9,193 nucleotides of DNA. It comes from AA29 sp041481445 (lineage in GTDB: Bacteria > Acidobacteriota > Vicinamibacteria > Fen-336). The notes under the pieces were generated by a model that worked only from the letters and a program-made list of their open reading frames with translations, did no database searches and was not told the origin of the DNA. Both the position numbers and the translations under genes were made by a program. This document shows positions 1 to 6,618 of the stretch, piece after piece. The stretch lies in assembly GCA_041481445.1 (NCBI GenBank), contig JBGPBV010000217.1, positions 1-9,193 of the forward strand. The letters are read 5' to 3'. Each line of letters opens with the position of its first letter. Position 1 is the stretch's first letter.

Positions 1-473
1 CCGAAGCTGCGGTCCCAGACCAGCTCCTCGCCCTCGATCCGGTAGCGCGCGGCGTCGGTATAGGTCTCGCTGATGCGAAGGCGGACGCTGGCCCCGCGGG
101 CCACGGGCGGATAGCGGATCAGCACGATCTCGGTGTCGGGCTTCACGGGCTCGCCGATGTCGACGGCGGCGGCGGTGATGGCCTCGCCCTTGAGGACCTC
201 GGTCTTGAGGGTCTCTCCCGTGTCCAGGATGCGCGCGCTCGGCTTCGAGACCGTGCTGCCCGGGCGCACCACGTTGACGTAGTGGTCCATGCCCTCGCGG
301 GACTCGGTGTAGTCGTGGAACAGGTCGAAGGCGTGCGTGGACGGGTCCTGGAGGAAGTAGACGATCTCGCGGTCCTGGTGCGCGCGCTCGGACAGGCGCG
401 AAGGCTCCTGCGCTCCCGCGATCGAGGCGCCGGCGATCGCGAGGGCGGCCACGGTCAGGGAGGAGCACCTCAC
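1..473 (-). CDS. Secreted protein of unknown function, partial; paralogue of the gene just upstream
   Basis: This gene runs off the left edge; 157 codons are visible. The start is a GTG that overlaps the TGA of the upstream gene (GTGA), preceded by a good ribosome binding site GGAGGG four bases away. The N-terminus has a signal peptide (about residues 1-22, hydrophobic LTVAALAIAGASIAG, likely cleaved near AGAQ). The mature part aligns along its whole visible length with the upstream protein: a Y-x-L-Q start near residue 39, a hydrophobic strand before a threonine-rich segment, and the shared block ISETYTDAARYRIEG (residues 134-148) followed by DRSF. I do not recognise the family. The predicted all-beta character and export suggest an envelope or extracellular protein. 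The overlap implies translational coupling with the upstream paralogue. Confidence 0.8.
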   Translation of the reverse strand, partial: MRCSSLTVAALAIAGASIAGAQEPSRLSERAHQDREIVYFLQDPSTHAFDLFHDYTESREGMDHYVNVVRPGSTVSKPSARILDTGETLKTEVLKGEAITAAAVDIGEPVKPDTEIVLIRYPPVARGASVRLRISETYTDAARYRIEGEELVWDRSF

Positions 474-1108
474 GGCACCCTCCGCGCCTTGACGACGACC
501 GCCGCCTCGCCCGGGAAGGGGTTCATGAAGCTCACCGCGATGCGGCCGTCCGCTTCCGTGAGCACCTGCGCCGGCACGTTGCATTGGATGAGCTCGTAGC
601 CGGGGGGCAGGACGACCGCGTTGCGCTTGATCCCGAGCGACCTCGAGAACACGACCTGGTCGATCTTCTCGACCTCCACGAAGTAGCTCTTGGGGTCCTG
701 GTAGGTCTTCTCGATCAGGAGCCGGACCTCGCCGCCGTCCGCGGGCACCGGCCGCGGCAGCTCGACCGCGATGTACTCCTCGCCCGCCTCCGCCTCCGTG
801 ACACCTCCCGCCCTGGCCTCGCGCCCGCCCACGATCGTGAAGGGCAGGACCTTCCCGGTCAGAAGGTCGCGCACCCGCTCGTCCGTGGCCACGCTGCCCT
901 TCCGGATCGGGTTGAAGAAGCGCGTCGCCCCCGGGGTCGTGGCCGTGACTTCATAGAGGATGCGGAAGCGGCCGGTGCCGGGCTGGAGGAGCTCGTAGCG
1001 CGTGTACTCGTCGGACTCGGTCTGGGCCGGAGCGGGTGCAGGAGAGGGAGAGGGCGAAGGCGTTGCCGCCGCGGCGAGCGCGGACAGCACGACGGCGGTG
1101 GCGAGCAT
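470..1108 (-). CDS. Secreted protein of unknown function, 212 residues
   Basis: The start MLATAVVLSALAAAA is a short hydrophobic signal sequence without an obvious positively charged n-region. A low-complexity Pro/Ser/Ala linker follows (residues 16-29, PSPSPSPAPAPA). The rest (about 35-212) looks like a beta-rich domain with no catalytic motif I recognise. Residues 128-160 contain VRLLIEKTYQDPKSYFVEV and SRSLG, which match the corresponding block of the next gene, so the two are tandem paralogues. One cysteine (C176) is present. The start lies 24 bases after the subtilisin stop codon and in the same frame as that gene; no other start codon lies between them. No Shine-Dalgarno sequence is visible, so translation probably depends on the upstream gene or a leaderless start. 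The Pro/Ser linker suggests a domain tethered away from the membrane or cell surface. The function is unknown. Confidence 0.85.
   Translation of the reverse strand: MLATAVVLSALAAAATPSPSPSPAPAPAQTESDEYTRYELLQPGTGRFRILYEVTATTPGATRFFNPIRKGSVATDERVRDLLTGKVLPFTIVGGREARAGGVTEAEAGEEYIAVELPRPVPADGGEVRLLIEKTYQDPKSYFVEVEKIDQVVFSRSLGIKRNAVVLPPGYELIQCNVPAQVLTEADGRIAVSFMNPFPGEAAVVVKARRVP
478..483 (-). promoter_or_regulatory. Ribosome binding site of the GTG-started gene
   Basis: GGAGGG on the minus strand lies four bases before the GTG at 473-471. It fixes the start of the partial left-edge gene within the last codons of the upstream gene. The other four genes of this block have weak or no Shine-Dalgarno sequence. 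Confidence 0.7.
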
Positions 1109-1132
1109 GCGGACCGGAGTATAGGGCGAGAA

Positions 1133-2602
1133 TCAGCGCGGCGGCGACTGCGTCAGCGCCATCACCGCCCGCGTCGCGTTCACGACGCCCCAGCCGAGAA
1201 GGTTGTCGGGGGCAGCGGCCTGGCTGGCCGTGGAGCGCAGGGCGTCGCCGATCTCGGTGACGCTCGCGGCCGGCTGCGCCTGCACGAGCAGGGCGGCCAC
1301 CCCCGCGGTGAGGGGGCAGGAGAAGGACGTCCCGTTGACGCGGGCGTAGCCGCTGGCGGTGGAGGGCGCGGCCGCCACCACCGACACTCCCTGCGCGGCC
1401 ACGTCGGGCTTGATGCGGCCGTCCGCGCTGGGGCCGACCGAGCTGAACCCGATGCGCTGCCCGGTCGACGTCACCGCCGCCACCGCCAGCACCAGGCGCC
1501 CGTCCGACGGCGCCACCAGCGTGTTGTGCTGCAGGCTCAGGCCTTCGTTTCCCGCGGAGTTCACCACGACCACGCCGCGAAGGGCGGCGAGGTCGGCCGC
1601 GCGTGTCGAGATCGCGGTGAGCCCGTCCAGGTCCGCGGGCGTGTAGCTGGCGAAGCCGGGGTCGAACTCCGTGTAGCCGAGCGAGCTGCTGATGACGTCC
1701 GCGCCGCGGGCCTCCGCCCATTCCGCCGCTGCCGCCCAGTTGTCCTCCTCGACCGGCGTCTCGCTCGTGGTGTCCTCGGTCTTGGCGATGATGAAGGTGG
1801 CGTTGAAGGCGGGGCCGATGAGGTGGCCGGGGGCGTAGCCGCCGAGCACGGACAGGGTCATGGTGCCGTGGCTGCCCTCGCCGCGGTCGCTGCCGTTGGC
1901 CACGTCGTCGTCGCCGTTCACGAAGTCGTGACGGTCCACGATCGACATGGCGGCGAAGGCCTCGTGGGAGAGGGTGTCGAAGCCGGCGTCGAACACCGCC
2001 ACCACCACCCCCTCGCCGTGCAGGCCCATCTCGTGCGCGCCGGGCACGCCGATCTGCTCGAGCTGGCCGGCGGAGAGGCCGTAGTCGAGGGCAACACCGG
2101 ATCCGCGCGGCGTGGCGGGGGTGGACTCCACGCGGCCGACTCCGAGGTTCTCCTCGCGATCGCCCCGGTAGCCGCGGACCAGGTCCACGCGCGCCACGAA
2201 CGGAAGGCTCTCGACCGCCGCCACCTGGTCGCCGGTCGCCTCCACGCTGAGAGCGTTCATCCAGCGCACTTCGTGCCGGACGCGCGTGACCCGCGCGGCG
2301 ACGGCGTCCACGTAGCCGCGGGCGAGCGGGACGTCCTCGAAGGCGCCGTGGGCGGCGGTGCCCCGCCGCGCCCGGCGGGCGAGCGCGCGCGTCGTCAGTT
2401 GCGCCTCGCCCAGGCGCGCCATGGGATCGGCGCCCTTGTCGCGGAAGAAGACCCAGACCTTCAAGGCGGCGCGGGGGCGGTCGCGCAGGGCGGCGGCCAG
2501 CCCGGGGCTGCGCCGGGCGTCCGCGGCGGCGGTGACGCCGAAGCGAGCGCTGGCCACGGCCCCGATGGCCAGGGCGAAAGAAAGGAGTAGGAGCCGGCGC
2601 AT
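1133..2602 (-). CDS. Secreted S8 family (subtilisin-like) serine peptidase
   Basis: This 489-residue endopeptidase precursor has a signal peptide at about 1-27 (MRRLLLLSFALAIGAVASA). An N-terminal propeptide region (about 30-150) includes LKVWVFFRDKG and SVEATGDQVAAVESLPFV, typical of an inhibitor_I9-like prodomain. The catalytic domain spans about 175-480. The triad is visible: Asp205 in VAVFDAGFD, His245 in GSHGTMTL and Ser426 in NGTSFSCPLTAG, with oxyanion Asn352 in NSAGNEG. The Asp motif reads D-A-G rather than the common D-S/T-G. The protein ends soon after the catalytic domain, with no PKD, P-proprotein or sorting domain. The ATG at 2602 is chosen because it begins the signal peptide. 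The frame stays open upstream to 3376, but that part is out-of-phase overlap with the DUF2071 gene. It lies 5 bases after that gene, with only a weak AGGG before the start. The likely role is extracellular or periplasmic proteolysis; the substrate is unknown. Confidence 0.93.
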   Translation of the reverse strand: MRRLLLLSFALAIGAVASARFGVTAAADARRSPGLAAALRDRPRAALKVWVFFRDKGADPMARLGEAQLTTRALARRARRGTAAHGAFEDVPLARGYVDAVAARVTRVRHEVRWMNALSVEATGDQVAAVESLPFVARVDLVRGYRGDREENLGVGRVESTPATPRGSGVALDYGLSAGQLEQIGVPGAHEMGLHGEGVVVAVFDAGFDTLSHEAFAAMSIVDRHDFVNGDDDVANGSDRGEGSHGTMTLSVLGGYAPGHLIGPAFNATFIIAKTEDTTSETPVEEDNWAAAAEWAEARGADVISSSLGYTEFDPGFASYTPADLDGLTAISTRAADLAALRGVVVVNSAGNEGLSLQHNTLVAPSDGRLVLAVAAVTSTGQRIGFSSVGPSADGRIKPDVAAQGVSVVAAAPSTASGYARVNGTSFSCPLTAGVAALLVQAQPAASVTEIGDALRSTASQAAAPDNLLGWGVVNATRAVMALTQSPPR

Positions 2603-2607
2603 CGGCC

Positions 2608-3660
2608 CTATTGTCGCGCGATCGGCTCCGCGCCGGAAAAGTCGATCCGCCGGAGTGGCCGCCATCGGTAACGGCACTCCTCCAGGTGCAGGACGGAATC
2701 CAGCTGTCCCGCCCCCTTGCCGAGCGGCCCGCGGTCGAAGTACTCGCTGTAGAGCTCCTGCGGCTCCACGAAGCGCGCGTTCCAGGGGTCGCGGTCGATG
2801 GTGAGGATGTAGAGGTGCCCGTGCTCGGCATCGACGCCGAGCGCGTCGTAGCACTCGACGAGCGGCTCCTGCAGCTCGTCGAGGGAGGACCAGCAGGACC
2901 CGGCGGGAGGGGAGTCGCGGGGCCGCGTGTCCACCACGGTGACCAGGCGCCCCGACGGGAACTCCGGCTCCGGGTCGACCCCGACGGTCAGGCGGTCTCC
3001 CTCGCGCAGTATCACCATCTCCGCCGCCCCGAAGTCGTGGAACTTGAACTCGGCGAGGGCGTTCCCCACCGCCCGCATGACAGGATGGTTCGTCTCGCTG
3101 CGCACGAAGTACCCTCCGCGCCGCGGGGCGCCGTCCGGCCCGCGATACCGCACCGCCGCCCGGTAGCTGATCTGGTAGAAGCAGGTGCCGAAGAGGGCGG
3201 GGAGCCCCTGCGGCCTCATGTCGCGCAGCGAGGAGACGAGGACCTGCACCCAGCCGTGGCCCTTGTGCACCTCCGGCTCGAGAGGGGCGGGGAGCAGGGG
3301 GGCCAGGGCGTCCGGCGGCACCCGGTAGTTGATCGAGAGGGCGTCGATCCAGCAGGTCTGGACCGCGGTGAGCCACGGGATCGAAGGGCAGTCCTCCTGC
3401 CCCGGCACCGCCGGGCTGGGGTCGAGGGCGCGCTCGATCTCCGCGTGCAGGGCGAGCAGGGACACGATCCCCGGCGGCGCCAGCTCGAGCCAGCTCCCGC
3501 GCTGGCTCACGTTGCCGGAGCCGACCAGGGCCTCGAGCACGCGCGCGGCGTCGCCCGCCGCCACCTTCGCCTCCGCCAGCGCGCGCGTCAGGTCCGCGCG
3601 GTCCATCCCGACGCGGGAGGCGGCGAGCGCGCCGAGGATGGCGAGCCGGACCGGATCCAT
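2608..3660 (-). CDS. Winged-helix/DUF2071 (YqjF-like) fusion protein
   Basis: This is a 350-residue cytoplasmic protein without a signal peptide. Residues 1-70 look like a winged-helix fold: helix DPVRLAILGALAASR, helix DRADLTRALA, a putative recognition helix AAGDAARVLEALVGSG, then a wing (NVSQRGSWLELAPPG). A helix follows at 65-79. Residues about 95-340 resemble DUF2071/YqjF proteins of the acetoacetate-decarboxylase-like fold: INYRVPPDALAPLLPAPLEPE, the strand GHGWVQVLVSSLRDMRPQGLP, FYQISYRAAVRY, and the block RSETNHPVMRAVGNALAEFKFHDF. DUF2071 proteins are mostly uncharacterised beta-barrels thought to bind small hydrophobic ligands. The winged helix could make this a ligand-sensing regulator, but this is inference. 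The N-terminal fold is my reading of helix spacing, not a certain match. It starts 4 bases after the membrane-protein gene, with no clear Shine-Dalgarno sequence, which suggests coupling. Confidence 0.82.
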   Translation of the reverse strand: MDPVRLAILGALAASRVGMDRADLTRALAEAKVAAGDAARVLEALVGSGNVSQRGSWLELAPPGIVSLLALHAEIERALDPSPAVPGQEDCPSIPWLTAVQTCWIDALSINYRVPPDALAPLLPAPLEPEVHKGHGWVQVLVSSLRDMRPQGLPALFGTCFYQISYRAAVRYRGPDGAPRRGGYFVRSETNHPVMRAVGNALAEFKFHDFGAAEMVILREGDRLTVGVDPEPEFPSGRLVTVVDTRPRDSPPAGSCWSSLDELQEPLVECYDALGVDAEHGHLYILTIDRDPWNARFVEPQELYSEYFDRGPLGKGAGQLDSVLHLEECRYRWRPLRRIDFSGAEPIARQ

Positions 3661-3664
3661 CGCG

Positions 3665-4273
3665 CTAGACCAGCCGGACCGGGGCTCCCGCGGCCAGCCG
3701 CTGGCGGCGCTGGCGGTGCAGGATGGCGCCCGCCACCGACTGGACGAGCGCCCACGCGATCCCCAGGATCACGAACTGCCAGGTCGGGAACAGGCCCATG
3801 GCCAGCGCCGCCGCCGCGAACACGGCCGCGCCTCCGAACCACGTCTTGCCCATCATCCCGCCCATCATCGCGAACGCGTAGGCGGAGAGCACGGCGGTGG
3901 CGGGGCCGAGCTGGAGGATCTGGAAGCCGGAGAGGAAGTTGCTCACCGTGGTCAGGAGCACGGCCCCGATGAACGTGAGCCAGACGAGCCAGATCATGCT
4001 CTCGAAGAAGGTCCAGACCCCGGCCGGATGCGCCTTCAAGAAGAAGATCGAGCCGATGTTCACGGGCAGGATGAGGGCCCAGAGCATCACGTAGGGCCAG
4101 GGTGAGACGTAGCCGCGCCAGACGAGCACGTTGGTGAGCACGAAGCCCACGCCGTTGGTGACGGCGTGGAGCATCCAGATCACGCCCCAGTTCTGCAGGG
4201 TCGTGTCGTCGCGCGCCTGGCCGACGACGCGACGGAGCAGCTCGAGCGCCTCGACCGCCTGCTCCCGGTCCAT
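3665..4273 (-). CDS. Integral membrane protein of unknown function, about six transmembrane helices
   Basis: The 202 residues begin with a short amphipathic cytosolic helix (MDREQAVEALELLRRVVGQA) and then hydrophobic segments at about 29-51, 59-79, 91-113, 120-140, 146-161 and 165-185. The tail is basic (HRQRRQR, 186-192), which by the positive-inside rule places the C-terminus in the cytoplasm. The segment AYAFAMMGGMMGKTWFGGAA (131-150) is glycine- and methionine-rich and unusual for a plain helix. No transporter or enzyme signature is recognised. It is the first gene of the five-gene minus-strand block and its start faces the S9 peptidase gene across 76 bases. No Shine-Dalgarno sequence precedes the ATG. 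A small membrane protein next to a winged-helix protein could be a sensor or anti-regulator partner; this is suggested only by position. Confidence 0.85.
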   Translation of the reverse strand: MDREQAVEALELLRRVVGQARDDTTLQNWGVIWMLHAVTNGVGFVLTNVLVWRGYVSPWPYVMLWALILPVNIGSIFFLKAHPAGVWTFFESMIWLVWLTFIGAVLLTTVSNFLSGFQILQLGPATAVLSAYAFAMMGGMMGKTWFGGAAVFAAAALAMGLFPTWQFVILGIAWALVQSVAGAILHRQRRQRLAAGAPVRLV

Positions 4274-4349
4274 CGTGGGCGTGGAGGATACCCCGTTTCC
4301 GGCGGCGAGCCGCTATCATCCGCATCTTCATTCACGGGAGGCGCCCCGA
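4274..4349. promoter_or_regulatory. Divergent intergenic region between the minus-strand operon and the S9 peptidase gene
   Basis: These 76 bases separate two outward-facing starts, so both transcripts must begin here or nearby. On the plus strand TATCAT (4314-4319) is a plausible -10 box about 30 bases before the S9 ATG. On the minus strand TATCCT (4290-4285) is -10-like but only 11 bases from the ATG at 4273, which would give an almost leaderless message. Neither has a good TTGACA-type -35 at the right spacing. No clear operator palindrome was found. Confidence 0.5.
4336..4341 (+). promoter_or_regulatory. Ribosome binding site of the S9 peptidase gene
   Basis: GGGAGG lies eight bases before the ATG at 4350. 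Together with the signal peptide that follows, it decides this start against longer in-frame extensions back to 4131, which would overlap the divergent membrane-protein gene. Confidence 0.75.
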
Positions 4350-6362
4350 ATGCGGTTCCGCTCCTCGATCCTGTTGTGCTCTCTCGCGCTGGTGGCGCCG
4401 GCCGCGCGCGCCGCCTCTCGCCGGCTGGAGAGCGCCGACTACTACAAGCTGCGCGCGGTGACCGGCGTGCAGCTCTCGCCCGACGGCCGCCGGGCCGCCT
4501 ACACCGTCCAGTCGAGCGACGGACCGGGCCGGCCGCGGACGCAGCTCTGGGTGACGAGCGTTCCCGAGGGGACGCCGGCGCGGGTGGGCGGCCCCGACGA
4601 CGGCGGATCCGATCCCGCCTGGTCCCCCGACGGGAAGTGGATCGCCTTCATGGGGGCGGCGGGCGGGAAGGACGGCCTCATGGTCGTGGCGGGGGAGGGC
4701 GGCACGCCACGCCGGCTGGCCGAGGTGACGGGCACGAACAGCCCGCTCACGTACGAGGGGCGCGCGATCGCGTGGTCACCCGACTCGAAGCAGATCGCGT
4801 TCGTCTCCACCACGCCGGGCCCGGAGACGGAGGCGGCCACCGGCGATCCCGTGGTGATCACGCGCTATCTCTATCGGCCCGACGCCGTGGAGGGGAACAC
4901 GCGGTTCGGCGACAACCGCCGGCGCCACATCTTCGTGGTGGACGCGGCCGGAGGGGCGGCGCGCGCCCTCACGCCCGGCGCGACCGAGGAGCACTCGATC
5001 GACTGGTCGCCCGACGGCAAGGAGATCCTCTTCGTCTCCAACCGCGAGCCGGACCCCGATCGCTTCTACAACCCCGACCTGTTCGCGCTGCGCGTGGCGG
5101 ACGGCAGCCTTCGCCGCCTCACCGCCACCGAGAGCGCCGAGTTCCAGCCGCGCTGGTCTCCCGACGGCCGCCGCATCGCCTTCCTGGCCACGCGGCGCGG
5201 GCTGACCGACCTCGAGACGGCCATGGAGGACACGCACGTGTGCGTGATGAACGCGGACGGGACGGGCCGGCGGGAGCTGCCGGAGATCGACAACCGGCAG
5301 GGCTCGCCCGCCTGGTCGGCCGACGGCGCCGTCTACTTCTCCGTCCAGCGGCGCGGCAACGTCCTCCTCTACCGTCGCCGTCCGGAGGCCGAGACGGAAG
5401 AGCTGCTGGTGAACGAGCCCGGCCGCGTCGAGGCCTGGAGCCCGGGTCCGGCCGGCGTCCTGGCCTACGTCTTCGCCGGGCCCGGCGACCTCGGCCAGCT
5501 CTACCTGAAGGGCGAAGGGGACGCGCCGCCGCGCAAGCTCACCGACCTCAACGCGGGGCTCCTCCGTGACGTCGAGATCGCTCCCGTGGAGTCCTTCACC
5601 TTCGCGAGCAACGACTTCAAGTTCGACGTCGAGGCCTTCCTGACCCTGCCCCTCGGAAGGACGGCGCAGTCGAAGCACCCCATGATCGTGATGATCCACG
5701 GCGGGCCGCACGGCATGCAGGGACCCGCGTTCGCCTTCCGGGCCCAGCACTACGCGGCGCGGGGCTGGGCCACGCTGATGGTCAACTTCCGGGGCTCGAC
5801 CGGGTACGGCCAGCGGTTCGCCGACGCCGTCTTCCGCGATCAGAACGGCGACGAGGCGCAGGACGTCCTCTACGGAGTGTCCGCCGCCCTGCGCCGGCAT
5901 CCCTGGATCGACCGCGACCGCCTCGGCATCGAGGGCGGCAGCTACGGCGGCCAGCTCACCGCCTGGATCATCACCCAGACGCGCATGTTCAAGGCCGCCA
6001 TCCCGCTCGCCCCGATCATCAACAACCTGAGCTACAACTACATGACGTACTACAACATGTACGAGCAGATGGAGTGGGGCGCGCTGCCGCACCAGGCCGG
6101 CCTCATGGACGTGCTCTGGGAGCGCTCCGCCCTCAAGCACGTGGCCAAGGTGGCCACTCCCACCATGCTCGTCCACGGCGAGAACGACAACGACGTCCCC
6201 ATCGCGGAGTCCGAGCAGTTCTACATCGCGCTCCACGACGTGGGCGTGCCGGTGGTGATGGTGCGCTACCCGCGCGAGGGGCACGGGCTGCGCGAGAGCC
6301 GGCACCTCGTGGACCTGATGGACCGCAGCGTGCGCTGGTACGAGAAGTACTTCGCGCGTTGA
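4350..6362 (+). CDS. Secreted S9 family serine peptidase (acylaminoacyl-peptidase/dipeptidyl-peptidase type)
   Basis: This 670-residue exopeptidase or oligopeptidase has a signal peptide at 1-22 (MRFRSSILLCSLALVAPAARAA). Residues about 35-410 form a beta-propeller built from PD40/TolB-like blades. The repeated motif is LSPDGR (42-47), WSPDGKWIAF (91-100), WSPDSKQIAF (142-151), WSPDGKEILF (219-228), WSPDGRRIAF (269-278) and the weaker WSADGAVYF (322-330). The alpha/beta-hydrolase domain spans about 415-670. It has HGGP (450-453, oxyanion region), nucleophile Ser531 in GGSYGG, Asp613 in GENDNDVP and His645 in REGHG, so the triad is complete. The length matches the S9C acylaminoacyl-peptidase group; no DPP4-type double-Glu motif was evident. 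The enzyme should cleave short peptides that enter through the propeller, in the periplasm or outside the cell. It is probably monocistronic, since the next plus-strand gene begins 256 bases later. Confidence 0.95.
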   Translation: MRFRSSILLCSLALVAPAARAASRRLESADYYKLRAVTGVQLSPDGRRAAYTVQSSDGPGRPRTQLWVTSVPEGTPARVGGPDDGGSDPAWSPDGKWIAFMGAAGGKDGLMVVAGEGGTPRRLAEVTGTNSPLTYEGRAIAWSPDSKQIAFVSTTPGPETEAATGDPVVITRYLYRPDAVEGNTRFGDNRRRHIFVVDAAGGAARALTPGATEEHSIDWSPDGKEILFVSNREPDPDRFYNPDLFALRVADGSLRRLTATESAEFQPRWSPDGRRIAFLATRRGLTDLETAMEDTHVCVMNADGTGRRELPEIDNRQGSPAWSADGAVYFSVQRRGNVLLYRRRPEAETEELLVNEPGRVEAWSPGPAGVLAYVFAGPGDLGQLYLKGEGDAPPRKLTDLNAGLLRDVEIAPVESFTFASNDFKFDVEAFLTLPLGRTAQSKHPMIVMIHGGPHGMQGPAFAFRAQHYAARGWATLMVNFRGSTGYGQRFADAVFRDQNGDEAQDVLYGVSAALRRHPWIDRDRLGIEGGSYGGQLTAWIITQTRMFKAAIPLAPIINNLSYNYMTYYNMYEQMEWGALPHQAGLMDVLWERSALKHVAKVATPTMLVHGENDNDVPIAESEQFYIALHDVGVPVVMVRYPREGHGLRESRHLVDLMDRSVRWYEKYFAR

Positions 6363-6380
6363 GGCGCGGCTCGAGCTGAC

Positions 6381-6518
6381 CTACCGCACGTTGTCGACGA
6401 CGTAGAGGTCCGACAGGTGGCGTCCGTAGGAGTAGCAGAAGGTACGGGCGTCGCGCGGCCCGAGGGACGTGCCTCCGGCAAGCGTCATCAGGGTCCCGCG
6501 CCGGCGCGATTCCAACCC
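6381..6518 (-). pseudogene. 3' remnant of a broken gene (propeller/kinase-like C-terminal tail)
   Basis: A minus-strand frame ending in TAG (6383-6381) encodes at its end FCYSYGRHLSDLYVVDNVR. In the 27 codons before the stop, 25 have G or C in third position, which is typical coding signal here. The frame is open only back to a TGA at 6521-6519, and the only ATG (6488) gives 35 residues with no ribosome binding site, so the rest of the gene is missing. From memory, tails of the form SYxRxLSDLYxVxGL-end close acidobacterial PD40-propeller proteins, often Ser/Thr protein kinases; I cannot verify this here. It converges on the S9 peptidase gene, whose stop is only 18 bases away. A short expressed peptide is possible but less likely. 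Confidence 0.5.
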
Positions 6519-6577
6519 TCACGAAAACCGAACAGTTCGCGAGCATCCTCCCGGCACCGCCCAGCGTCCTTCCCTCG

Positions 6578-6600
6578 CGAGGAGCCGGCCCGGCTCCTCG
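6578..6600 (+). promoter_or_regulatory. Near-perfect hairpin just before the PKD gene's ribosome binding site
   Basis: A ten-base-pair perfect stem, CGAGGAGCCG (6578-6587) with CGGCTCCTCG (6591-6600), closes a three-base loop. It ends four bases before the GGAGGAGG site. The 3' arm contains CTCCTC (6594-6599), which is also complementary to GAGGAG at 6606-6611 within the ribosome binding site, so two exclusive pairings exist. No U-run follows, so it is not an intrinsic terminator. Confidence 0.55.
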
Positions 6601-6604
6601 GCCC

Positions 6605-6612
6605 GGAGGAGG
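6605..6612 (+). promoter_or_regulatory. Strong ribosome binding site of the PKD-domain gene
   Basis: GGAGGAGG with six bases to the ATG at 6619 is the strongest Shine-Dalgarno sequence in the window. It sets the start against a longer in-frame reading from 6469. Confidence 0.85.
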
Positions 6613-6618
6613 AGCGTC

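Noticed and set aside
584..2590. Long plus-strand open frame of 668 codons opposite the subtilisin and secreted-protein genes
   Set aside because: Its translation is low-complexity (Arg, Gly, Ala, His, Val) with no domain, while the opposite strand encodes clear signal peptides and a complete S8 triad. It is a GC-bias shadow.
2602..3376. Upstream extension of the subtilisin frame to 3376
   Set aside because: The extra 258 residues are Arg/Pro/Gly-rich and overlap the well-supported DUF2071 gene in another frame; a signal peptide begins at 2602.
4131..4349. In-frame extension of the S9 peptidase to an ATG at 4131
   Set aside because: It would overlap the divergent membrane-protein gene and place the signal peptide internally; the 4350 start has a good ribosome binding site.
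6510..6521. GATTCCAACCCTC resembling the reverse complement of a tRNA T-arm
   Set aside because: The T-loop consensus is broken (TCC for TCG), and no anticodon or D-arm and no acceptor stem could be found around it on either strand.
6529..6539. CGAAC-A-GTTCG palindrome resembling a Gram-positive LexA box
   Set aside because: A LexA box of that type has four bases between the half-sites; here there is one, and no SOS gene is nearby. Short palindromes are expected in such GC-rich DNA.
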